From contig JAEEIS010000047.1 in NCBI GenBank assembly GCA_016281475.1, forward strand, positions 1-28,878: a stretch of 28,878 bases of DNA, in the 5' to 3' direction. The position numbers and the translations under genes are program-made. Positions 22,817 to 28,878 of the stretch are shown in pieces. Source of the stretch: Bacteroidales bacterium. GTDB lineage: Bacteria > Bacteroidota > Bacteroidia > Bacteroidales > P3. The stretch's first letter is position 1. Each line of letters opens with the position of its first letter. The notes beneath the pieces were generated by a model. It made no database searches, was not told the DNA's origin, and saw only the letters and a program-made list of their open reading frames with translations.

Positions 22817-23758
22817 ATGAACACCTTTGGCAACCAATTCCGGCTGACCACCTTTGGCGAATCACACGGCGCGGCCGTGGGCGGTGTCGTCGACGGGTGC
22901 CCAGCCGGGATTGTCGTTGACCAAGCATTCGTCAACAACGAACTGCGCCGCCGCCGCGAAGGCGACGACGGCACACAACAAGGCCTCACCCCGCGCCATG
23001 AGGCCGACCAAGTGGAATGGCTCAGCGGCCTGATGGACGGTGCCACGCTCGGCACCCCCCTATCCTTTATGATAAGGAATAGCAACTGCCGACCCGAAGA
23101 CTACGAACCCCTGCGCCACCTCTGCCGCCCTGGCCACGCCGACTACACCTATGCCGGAAAATTTGGCATCCGCGACCATCGCGGCGGCGGACGCGCCTCC
23201 GGCCGCGAGACGGCGGCACGCGTAGTGGCAGGCGCGCTGGCCAAACAGATACTCCGCGACCGAGGCATCACCTTCCGCTCCACCCACCACGACCACGAAA
23301 TCAGTTGCACCATCGAGGGAGTCCCCGCCGGCATCGGCGACCCCATCTTCGACCGCCTCAACGCCCGTCTCGCCTACGCCATGCTCTCCATCCCCTCCGC
23401 CATGGCATTCGCCATGGGCGACCCCCCCGAAGCCTTCCGCCTCTCGCAGCAGGCCTTCCCCGACCAATGGCGCGAACACGGCAGCAACGACACCCTCACC
23501 CTCACCAACCACTGCGGCGGCATCCAAGGCGGCATCAGCAACGGCATGCCCATCGTCTTCCACGTCGGCTTCCATCTCCCGCCCACTCAGCCCGACGGCA
23601 TGCTCTGTCGCGACAGCGACGGCACCCTCCATCACGTCGCACCCCACGGCCGCCACGACAGCTGCCACATCCCCCGCCTGCCCGTCATCGTCGAGGCAAT
23701 GGCGGCCATCACCCTCCTCGACATGTCTTTACAACAACAGAACCCCCTCCATCCATGA
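22817..23758 (+). CDS. aroC: Chorismate synthase, shortened form
   Basis: 313 residues, against about 350-400 in the family. It makes chorismate from EPSP with reduced FMN. Conserved parts: F-G-E-S-H-G with His17, R-P-G-H-A-D with His107, G-G-G-R-A-S-G-R-E-T (124-132), G-G-I-Q-G-G-I-S-N-G (234-243) and G-R-H-D-S-C (278-283). Between residues about 150 and 163 roughly 45-50 residues are absent compared with E. coli AroC, removing the M-G-D-I ... G-D-S-I-G part. The usual L/F-K-P after G-G-I-S-(S/N)-G is F-H-L, so the Lys is replaced by His. The frame is clean, so this is a compact variant rather than a broken gene; activity is likely but not assured. It overlaps the next gene at ATGA. Confidence 0.9.
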   Translation: MNTFGNQFRLTTFGESHGAAVGGVVDGCPAGIVVDQAFVNNELRRRREGDDGTQQGLTPRHEADQVEWLSGLMDGATLGTPLSFMIRNSNCRPEDYEPLRHLCRPGHADYTYAGKFGIRDHRGGGRASGRETAARVVAGALAKQILRDRGITFRSTHHDHEISCTIEGVPAGIGDPIFDRLNARLAYAMLSIPSAMAFAMGDPPEAFRLSQQAFPDQWREHGSNDTLTLTNHCGGIQGGISNGMPIVFHVGFHLPPTQPDGMLCRDSDGTLHHVAPHGRHDSCHIPRLPVIVEAMAAITLLDMSLQQQNPLHP

Positions 23759-24501
23759 AAAAAATTCTCCCCATCTCCATCCTCAGCCTCATCCTGCTGC
23801 TCACCTCCTGCGGCAACAAGGACGAAATAGTCATCGAAGGCACTCTCGAAAACGGTGCCAACAAGACCATCTACCTCGAAGAAATGTCGCCCGAGTCGCG
23901 CATCTTCATCGACTCCGTCCGCCTCGACTCCAAAGGGCACTTCAAATATCGCTACTCCATGCCCTACAAGACCTTCGTCAATGTCCACGTCAGCGATGCC
24001 GACTACATCGTGCTGCTGCCCGACATGGACGAAAAGATAGTGCTCCACGGCGACTACAACGCCCTCACCACCAGCTACGAAATCGAAGGCTACGGCGAAT
24101 CGCAGCTCCTGTGGCAACTGCAGGACTACTCCAACCAAGGCACCGAAGTGCTCAAAGACATCGTGGCCACCGACTCCAAGAACCGCCAGCTCCTCGCCGA
24201 CGGCGACATGACACAGGCCGAATTCGACCACGAACACGACATCACCGACTCCATCTACGCCGCCACCTACGCCGAGCAACAGCAATACGTGGTCCACTTC
24301 ATCGAAGACAACCTCGGCTCCCTCACCACACTCATAGCCCTCTACAAACCCTTCAACAACCACCCCCTCATCAACCCCGCCGACAGTTTCGAATTCTACG
24401 AAGCCGTGCTCGAAGGCCTACAAGAAACCCTGCCCGAAAACCCCCATACCCTCCATTTCAAAAACACCGTGGAGCGCACCCGCTACCAATATGCCCAATA
24501 G
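23755..24501 (+). CDS. DUF4369 lipoprotein without a thioredoxin domain
   Basis: 248 residues from ATG 23755, which overlaps the aroC stop (ATGA). The longer frame to 23305 runs through aroC in another phase and is rejected. Signal peptide with lipobox L-L-T-S-C (Cys19). Residues about 25-120 match DUF4369 (I-V-I-E-G-T-L-E-N, Y-L-E-E-M, I-D-S-V-R-L-D-S-K-G-H-F-K-Y). The middle is helical and charged. In many Bacteroidetes this N-terminal module is fused to a TlpA-like thioredoxin domain; here the protein stops before it. It may be a stand-alone envelope sensor or scaffold. It overlaps lpxH by 11 nt. Confidence 0.82.
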   Translation: MKKILPISILSLILLLTSCGNKDEIVIEGTLENGANKTIYLEEMSPESRIFIDSVRLDSKGHFKYRYSMPYKTFVNVHVSDADYIVLLPDMDEKIVLHGDYNALTTSYEIEGYGESQLLWQLQDYSNQGTEVLKDIVATDSKNRQLLADGDMTQAEFDHEHDITDSIYAATYAEQQQYVVHFIEDNLGSLTTLIALYKPFNNHPLINPADSFEFYEAVLEGLQETLPENPHTLHFKNTVERTRYQYAQ

Positions 24502-25246
24502 CAAGCTATACTTCCTCACCGACACCCACCTCGGTGCCGGAGACGACTCGCCCCAGCGCGAGCGGGAACTCTGCGCGCTACTCGACCAGATGAAGCAGGA
24601 TGCCGCCATGGTGGTCTTCCTCGGCGACATGTTCGACTTCTGGTTCACCTACCGCTACGTAGTGCCCAAGGGCCACGTGCGCCTGCTGGGCAAGATGGCC
24701 GAACTGGCCGATGCGGGCATCAGGCTCCACTTCTTCATCGGCAATCACGACATGTGGATCTTCGACTATCTCAAGGACGAACTCGGCGTCACCATGCACG
24801 ACGAACCCGACACCATCGAATTCGACGGCCGCCGCTTCCTCGTCGGCCACGGCGACGGCCTGGGTCACCTCGACCGCCGCTACGACCTCATCCGCCGCAT
24901 CTTCCGCTGCCGCCTCAACCAACGCCTCTTCGCCCTCCTGCCCTCCGGCCTCACCTTCGGCATCGCCCGCTGCTGGAGCCGCCACAGCCGCAACAGCCAC
25001 ATCAAGAAGAACCCCAACATTTTCCAATACCAAGGCGACGACCGCGAGGGCATCGTCATCTATTGTCGCCAACGGCTTGAGAAAGAACACTTCGACTACT
25101 GCGTCTTCGGCCACCGCCACACCCCCCTCGTCAAGGACGACTGCCTGCCCGGCTGCACATACGTCAACGTCGGCGACTGGCTGCTGCACCGCAACTACGC
25201 CGTTTACGAAAACGGACAGCTGACACTAAAAAACCTACAGCCCTAA
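24491..25246 (+). CDS. lpxH: UDP-2,3-diacylglucosamine diphosphatase (LpxH type)
   Basis: 251 residues. It hydrolyses UDP-2,3-diacylglucosamine to lipid X in lipid A synthesis, at the inner membrane's cytoplasmic face. The metallophosphoesterase ligands are all present: D11 and H13 (T-D-T-H-L-G), D46 (L-G-D-M-F-D-F-W), N85 and H86 (G-N-H-D), H120 (G-H-G-D-G), H208 and H210 (G-H-R-H). The start overlaps the DUF4369 gene by 11 nt, so aroC, DUF4369 and lpxH form one translationally linked run. Confidence 0.94.
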   Translation: MPNSKLYFLTDTHLGAGDDSPQRERELCALLDQMKQDAAMVVFLGDMFDFWFTYRYVVPKGHVRLLGKMAELADAGIRLHFFIGNHDMWIFDYLKDELGVTMHDEPDTIEFDGRRFLVGHGDGLGHLDRRYDLIRRIFRCRLNQRLFALLPSGLTFGIARCWSRHSRNSHIKKNPNIFQYQGDDREGIVIYCRQRLEKEHFDYCVFGHRHTPLVKDDCLPGCTYVNVGDWLLHRNYAVYENGQLTLKNLQP

Positions 25247-25330
25247 CACCCAACCCGCCGCCCGCTCTCCCACACCGCCCGCCGCCGCCAAGCCTCACCG
25301 CTCCGCCACCCCTTGTAAAAAAAAGATACC

Positions 25331-25390
25331 ACCTACCGATTCCTTCCGCTTCGTACGGATTCCTACCTCATTCTACCGATTTTTACCGAT
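25331..25390 (-). repeat. 10-bp phased repeat array, copy 2
   Basis: Six complete 10-mers on the minus strand: ATCGGTAAAA, ATCGGTAGAA, TGAGGTAGGA, ATCCGTACGA, AGCGGAAGGA, ATCGGTAGGT. The array is inverted relative to copy 1 (14240-14294). It lies 141 bp upstream of the promoter of the YjbH pair. Confidence 0.75.
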
Positions 25391-25399
25391 AACAAGACT

Positions 25400-25424
25400 C
25401 TTCATCGCTCCCATAGCGATGAAG
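25400..25424. terminator. Hairpin downstream of lpxH
   Basis: A perfect 10-bp stem (CTTCATCGCT / AGCGATGAAG) with loop CCCAT, about 150 nt after lpxH. It could be a terminator or part of the control region of the next operon. The rest of 25247-25600 holds only the phased repeat and a promoter. Confidence 0.6.
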
Positions 25425-25531
25425 GACCTAACATGCACCGCCAATGGATAGAGGTTTGCTGGGAGCCACTAGGGGGAAACGAAATTTGCACCCCGATGCG
25501 AAAAAAAACATGCAGTGTGGAAAAAAAGTTG

Positions 25532-25539
25532 TATCTTTG
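25532..25539 (+). promoter_or_regulatory. Promoter -7 element for the YjbH pair
   Basis: TATCTTTG, about 60 nt before the start codon. No good -33 box is seen, as at 14317. Confidence 0.62.
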
Positions 25540-25600
25540 CAAGTTGAAAAATGAAAGTTGATAATAATTTGCTGCGTCAGCTTAAACATTAAACTATAAT

Positions 25601-26557
25601 ATGATTAGTATGCAGAACACCTTTACACGACTTAGGACGACACCGCTGCTGATGCTGGTGATGGCCGTCATGCTGGCAGTTCCAACCAACAGGGCGACAG
25701 CGCAGAAGCGGGACATGAGTGTCGACATCTTTTCGGGCGTGGAAGTCAACCTCCGCGACATTTCGTTCACCCGCCAGTATGACGTATACATCTACGTCAC
25801 GCCCGGATTCAAATGGTATTTCGGCGACCATTGGCAGGTGGCCGGACAGGTTTTTGTGGATATTATCAACCAGTTCAAAGACCCCGTCTATGACGTATAC
25901 TACGACTACCAGCCGGGGTGGTTCCATTTCGGACTGCTGGATGTCAGCAAGGAGCTGAAGCTGGGCAACCTCTACTGCAAGGGCAGTGCCGGATTCTTTT
26001 CCAGCTCGCGCTATGGCGTGGACCTGAAGCTGTTCCTGCCTGTGACCAATTGGTTTGCCCTTGAAGCCCAGGGAGGCTGCACCGGTCGCTTTGTCACCTA
26101 CGGGGGAATTGGATTCAGCCCCATGAAGCGTTTTTCGGGCACCGTCGGCGGCGACATATACCTGTCGGGCTCCAACACCCAACTGAGGGGCGTGGTAGGC
26201 GCATACATATACGGCGACCTGGGTGCCGAGGTGGAAGTGATACGCCATTTCAGGCACTCGTCGGTGTCGCTCTACGCCAACTGGAACAACAAGGGGGCCA
26301 CCAACATAGAGCGATACGACGGCGGCTTCAAGGTAGTGGTCATGCTGCCGCCCTACCATCGCAAGCAGCGCACGGTAAACATCCGCCCGGCATCGAACTA
26401 CACGCTGCCATACTCCGTCAACGTCCACCAATGGACCAACCGTATGTACAACACCGACCCCGAAGAGAACATGCGCGACGGGTGGTTCAGCCGCGACCTA
26501 CTGGAATGGGGCAGCCACACGATGGAGCCAGACTTTATTATCACACCAAAAGAATAA
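25601..26557 (+). CDS. Outer-membrane protein resembling the C-terminal half of YjbH
   Basis: 318 residues from ATG 25601 (ATG 25610 is also possible). Signal peptide with cleavage near T-A-Q (residue 35). The mature part is rich in alternating aromatic/hydrophobic beta strands (Y-D-V-Y-I-Y-V-T-P-G-F-K-W-Y-F, Y-G-V-D-L-K-L-F, S-S-V-S-L-Y-A-N-W) as in outer-membrane barrels. A late segment, G-G-F-K-V-V-V-M-L-P-P, resembles the end of YjbH-type exopolysaccharide-related porins. The next gene looks like the N-terminal half of the same family, 5 nt downstream of its stop, so the two probably form one complex. Family assignment is tentative. Confidence 0.7.
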   Translation: MISMQNTFTRLRTTPLLMLVMAVMLAVPTNRATAQKRDMSVDIFSGVEVNLRDISFTRQYDVYIYVTPGFKWYFGDHWQVAGQVFVDIINQFKDPVYDVYYDYQPGWFHFGLLDVSKELKLGNLYCKGSAGFFSSSRYGVDLKLFLPVTNWFALEAQGGCTGRFVTYGGIGFSPMKRFSGTVGGDIYLSGSNTQLRGVVGAYIYGDLGAEVEVIRHFRHSSVSLYANWNNKGATNIERYDGGFKVVVMLPPYHRKQRTVNIRPASNYTLPYSVNVHQWTNRMYNTDPEENMRDGWFSRDLLEWGSHTMEPDFIITPKE

Positions 26558-26562
26558 TAGCA

Positions 26563-27336
26563 ATGAGACATATATATAGAACCATCATCCTGATGCTCGT
26601 CGTGATGCCCCTGGCCGGGCGGGCACAACAGTATACGGGCATTTCGGGCCTGCTGCACGTCCCTTCGGCCGAGATGCGCCACGAGGGCGACGCCTGCATC
26701 GGCCTGCACAACCTGAACAAGAGCATGCTGCCCGACGTGGGATTCCTCTACATGGAAGAGAAATACCACACCTACGACTACTACCTGAGTCTCACGCCAT
26801 ACAGCTGGGTGGAGCTGAGCTACGTGTGCACCGGGCGCATGGACATGGTGCAAGGAGAACCCGTGTACAAACGCAAGGACCGTAATTTCTCCATCAAGCT
26901 GCGCCCGCTGCAAGAAGGCAAGTACTGGCCTGCCGTGGCCGTCGGCTGCAACGACGTGGGCAGCAGCATCGCCTCCGCCATCACAAGCAGCAACGAGAAC
27001 GTGCAGCTCTATTTCCAAAACTACTACATGGCCACCACCAAGCATTTCGACCTCGCGGGCAACGTGCTAGGGCTGACGCTGGCCTACCGCCACTACACCC
27101 GCGACTACAACGCCAAATGGAACGGTGTGGTGGGCGGCGTGACCTTCCGCCCCTCGTTCTTCCCGCAGGCGCGGGCTGTGGTGGAATGGACGGGCAACGA
27201 GGTGCAGGTGGGCATAGACGCACTGCTGTTCCGGCACCTGTTCCTACAGGCGAGCATAAAAGATTTCGACTTCAATAATCTTAATGTCGGATTCTGTTTC
27301 CAGATGAACCTGCTCGGCAAGAGGTATAAATATTGA
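26563..27336 (+). CDS. YjbH-domain outer-membrane protein
   Basis: 257 residues from ATG 26563; a longer frame from 26431 runs through the previous gene and is rejected. Signal peptide (cleavage near R-A-Q, residue 22). The mature start, Y-T-G-I-S-G-L-L-H-V-P-S-A-E-M, is the typical YjbH-domain entry, and K-Y-H-T-Y-D-Y-Y-L-S-L-T-P-Y-S-W-V-E-L follows. In enterobacteria YjbH works with YjbEFG in an exopolysaccharide system; those partners are not in the window. The pair is co-directional and close, so an operon is likely. Confidence 0.8.
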   Translation: MRHIYRTIILMLVVMPLAGRAQQYTGISGLLHVPSAEMRHEGDACIGLHNLNKSMLPDVGFLYMEEKYHTYDYYLSLTPYSWVELSYVCTGRMDMVQGEPVYKRKDRNFSIKLRPLQEGKYWPAVAVGCNDVGSSIASAITSSNENVQLYFQNYYMATTKHFDLAGNVLGLTLAYRHYTRDYNAKWNGVVGGVTFRPSFFPQARAVVEWTGNEVQVGIDALLFRHLFLQASIKDFDFNNLNVGFCFQMNLLGKRYKY

Positions 27337-27398
27337 GAATTGGGGGGTTAGGAAACATGACGTTTAATAACTTTGTTGATAAAAAAGAATGAAAAAAT

Positions 27399-27428
27399 TT
27401 TGTATGTAAAAAAAAATGTGTACTTTTG
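27399..27428 (+). promoter_or_regulatory. Promoter for the Cys/His-rich lipoprotein
   Basis: TTTG (27399-27402) and TACTTTTG (27421-27428) with 18 nt between. A leader of about 105 nt follows. Confidence 0.7.
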
Positions 27429-27437
27429 CACTATGAA

Positions 27438-27480
27438 AATGATATGCGGCGAGGCATATAATATGCCTGCAAGTATCATT
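27438..27480 (+). promoter_or_regulatory. Interrupted hairpin in the 5' leader
   Basis: AATGATA-TGC and GCA-AG-TATCATT form the outer stem with an asymmetric loop, and AGGCATA / TATGCCT form the inner stem. It starts about 10 nt after the -7 element, so it would be at the very 5' end of the mRNA. A stabilising 5' hairpin or regulatory element is plausible. Confidence 0.55.
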
Positions 27481-27540
27481 GGCATAATAAATTAGCATAG
27501 AAATAAAATAGAATAAAAAACACAAACAATTATCACAAAA

Positions 27541-27969
27541 ATGAAAAAGAAAACATTTTTCTTGTCAAGTTTGGTTGCCGTGACCCTTTTCGTTGCTGCA
27601 ATGAGCTTCACCTCGTGCAACAAAGAGGATGTCGACTACGACAGCATGAACATGCCCTCGCATGTTGTGACTCCTGAATCGCTCGGTATGAAAACGGGTT
27701 CATACGATTCCTACACCTGCCCTTGGTGTAACACTATTATTACTCCTGATGCCAGTGGCAATGCCATCCATGTTCATGTCTATGGCCCTGCTACTCATGA
27801 TCCTGCAACCCTTTGGTGCGAAGATGAACACTGCCGTTTCCATCCCAGCAACCCTCGCAACGACCGTCCTACCGTTCCTAGGAACCATCGTCATATCTTC
27901 TATATCAGTCCTTTAGCTTGGGGTGGTCAGTACCACTACGGCGGACAGATAGGACATATCGGTTTCTAA
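27541..27969 (+). CDS. Cys/His-rich lipoprotein with a zinc-ribbon-like motif
   Basis: 142 residues. Signal peptide with lipobox F-T-S-C (Cys26). The mature part has C-P-W-C (Cys60, Cys63) and C-E-D-E-H-C (Cys93, Cys98), the spacing of a metal-binding knuckle pair, and ten His residues, including H-V-H-V and N-H-R-H. The end is Gly/aromatic-rich (W-G-G-Q-Y-H-Y-G-G). A zinc- or copper-binding surface lipoprotein is inference; such proteins are uncommon outside the cytoplasm. The codons are more AT-rich than in neighbouring genes. It has its own promoter and terminator. No named family is recognised. Confidence 0.78.
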   Translation: MKKKTFFLSSLVAVTLFVAAMSFTSCNKEDVDYDSMNMPSHVVTPESLGMKTGSYDSYTCPWCNTIITPDASGNAIHVHVYGPATHDPATLWCEDEHCRFHPSNPRNDRPTVPRNHRHIFYISPLAWGGQYHYGGQIGHIGF

Positions 27970-27989
27970 ATGACAAACTGAAAATAACA

Positions 27990-28018
27990 CGCCTCACATC
28001 TCCAAGAAGTGTGAGGCG
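27990..28018 (+). terminator. Terminator after the lipoprotein gene
   Basis: A 9-bp stem CGCCTCACA / TGTGAGGCG with an 11-nt loop, followed by ATGTTTTG. Confidence 0.78.
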
Positions 28019-28081
28019 ATGTTTTGTACCCACAAATTTTACACAGAATACAAATTTATAATTAATACAATTAAAAACACT

Positions 28082-28878
28082 ATGCAAAGAGATACCGCTA
28101 TTTTCGATCTCATCCAGAAGGAGAGAGAACGTCAGACCAAAGGCATCGAACTGATTGCCTCTGAAAACTTTGTTAGCGACCAGGTGATGGAAGCCATGGG
28201 CTCCGTCATGACCAACAAATATGCCGAGGGCTATCCCGGAAAACGTTACTATGGCGGTTGCCAGATTGTCGACCAGAGCGAGACCATCGCTATCGAGCGT
28301 GCCAAGAAGCTCTATGGTGCCTGCTGGGCCAACGTGCAGCCCCACAGCGGCGCACAGGCCAACATGGCCGTGTTTCTGGCCTGCCTCAACAGCGGCGACA
28401 CCTTCATGGGCATGGACCTCAACCACGGCGGACACCTCTCGCACGGCAGCCCCGTCAACTTCAGCGGCATCAACTACAAGGTGGTTGGGTACCAGGTGAA
28501 GGAAGAGACCGGCATGGTCGACTATGAGGACATGGAGAAGAAGGCCCTCGAACATCATCCCAAGCTGATTATCGGCGGAGGCTCGGCCTATAGCCGCGAC
28601 TGGGATTGGGCCCGTATGCGCGAAATTGCTGACAAGATTGGTGCCATCCTCATGGGCGACATCAGCCACCCCAGCGGCCTCATCGCCAAGGGCTATCTGA
28701 ACAATGCCGTGAAGTATTGCCACATCGTCACCACCACCACCCACAAGACCCTCCGCGGACCTCGCGGCGGTATGATCCTCATGGGTGAGGACTTCGACAA
28801 TCCTTGGGGCAAGACCACCCCGAAGGGTGAGATCAAGAAGATGAGCGCCCTGCTCGACAGCGCCGTGTTCCCCGGCAC
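28082..28878 (+). CDS. glyA: Serine hydroxymethyltransferase, 5' part (cut by window end)
   Basis: 265 residues are visible of about 425. It converts serine and tetrahydrofolate to glycine and methylene-THF with [12 protein letters not shown] (22-30), [13 protein letters not shown] (48-59), H-S-G-A-Q-A-N (88-94), D193 (the PLP-pyridine Asp in the family) and the PLP Lys222 in [11 protein letters not shown] are all present. The D193 region reads G-D-I-S-H-P-S-G-L where many relatives have (V/I)-D-M-A-H-(V/P)-A-G-L, a mild variation. The start is ATG 28082. No TAnnTTTG promoter is obvious in the 60 nt before it. Confidence 0.95.
   Translation, partial: MQRDTAIFDLIQKERERQTKGIELIASENFVSDQVMEAMGSVMTNKYAEGYPGKRYYGGCQIVDQSETIAIERAKKLYGACWANVQPHSGAQANMAVFLACLNSGDTFMGMDLNHGGHLSHGSPVNFSGINYKVVGYQVKEETGMVDYEDMEKKALEHHPKLIIGGGSAYSRDWDWARMREIADKIGAILMGDISHPSGLIAKGYLNNAVKYCHIVTTTTHKTLRGPRGGMILMGEDFDNPWGKTTPKGEIKKMSALLDSAVFPG

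Overview
The window looks like chromosome from an uncultured, gut-type member of the Bacteroidales. I see this in the promoters, which carry the Bacteroidetes -7 element TAnnTTTG (for example 6963-6970, 14317-14324, 25532-25539). I also see it in a large exported protein ending in a type IX secretion (T9SS)-like sorting tail, in several lipoproteins with a Bacteroidetes-style S-C lipobox, and in the gene order nusB - DUF1573 - yajC - ybbR - coaE. The GC content is high for the group. I cannot fix the genus from sequence alone.

Layout. 1-2330: 3' part of a modular T9SS-exported surface protein. 2398-6293: an accessory cassette with a DUF6266-like protein on the minus strand, facing away from an unknown 139-residue protein that is translationally coupled to a BT4734/DUF3987-type primase-helicase. 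6401-6682: small two-helix membrane protein. 6696-6807: tandem array of 33-bp hairpin repeats. 7036-14136: housekeeping block on the plus strand (leuS, nusB, DUF1573 lipoprotein, yajC, YbbR protein, coaE, ybaK) with palindromic repeats in most spacers. 14137-14720: long regulatory region with a 10-bp phased repeat, two promoters and a candidate structured leader RNA. It leads into a 68-residue Gly/Ser-rich protein and a fimbrillin-like lipoprotein broken by a frameshift. 16632-18855 (minus): cell-wall genes (NlpC/P60 lipoprotein, FtsB/DivIC-like protein, MltD-type lytic transglycosylase). 19112-22736 (plus): trxA, a DUF58 protein, butyrate kinase, FKBP isomerase. 22817-25246: overlapping aroC, DUF4369 lipoprotein and lpxH. 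25601-27336: a two-gene YjbH-like outer-membrane pair. 27541-27969: Cys/His-rich lipoprotein. 28082-end: glyA, cut by the window edge.

The genes are mostly translation, cofactor and envelope housekeeping. The unusual content lies in the accessory cassette and between genes. At least five short-repeat families occur: the 33-bp hairpin unit, GGTTAGAGGTTAG/CTAACCTCTAACC pairs, GGGCAGACAC palindromes, TTGAAAGGTGA pairs and a 10-bp A(T/G)CGGTAGAA phased repeat. One 33-bp unit sits in frame inside the N-terminus of leuS. The strongest candidates for something undescribed are the phased repeat that precedes two surface-protein loci, and the structured leader with its small protein and lipoprotein. 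All functional statements are from reading the sequence; no database search was run.
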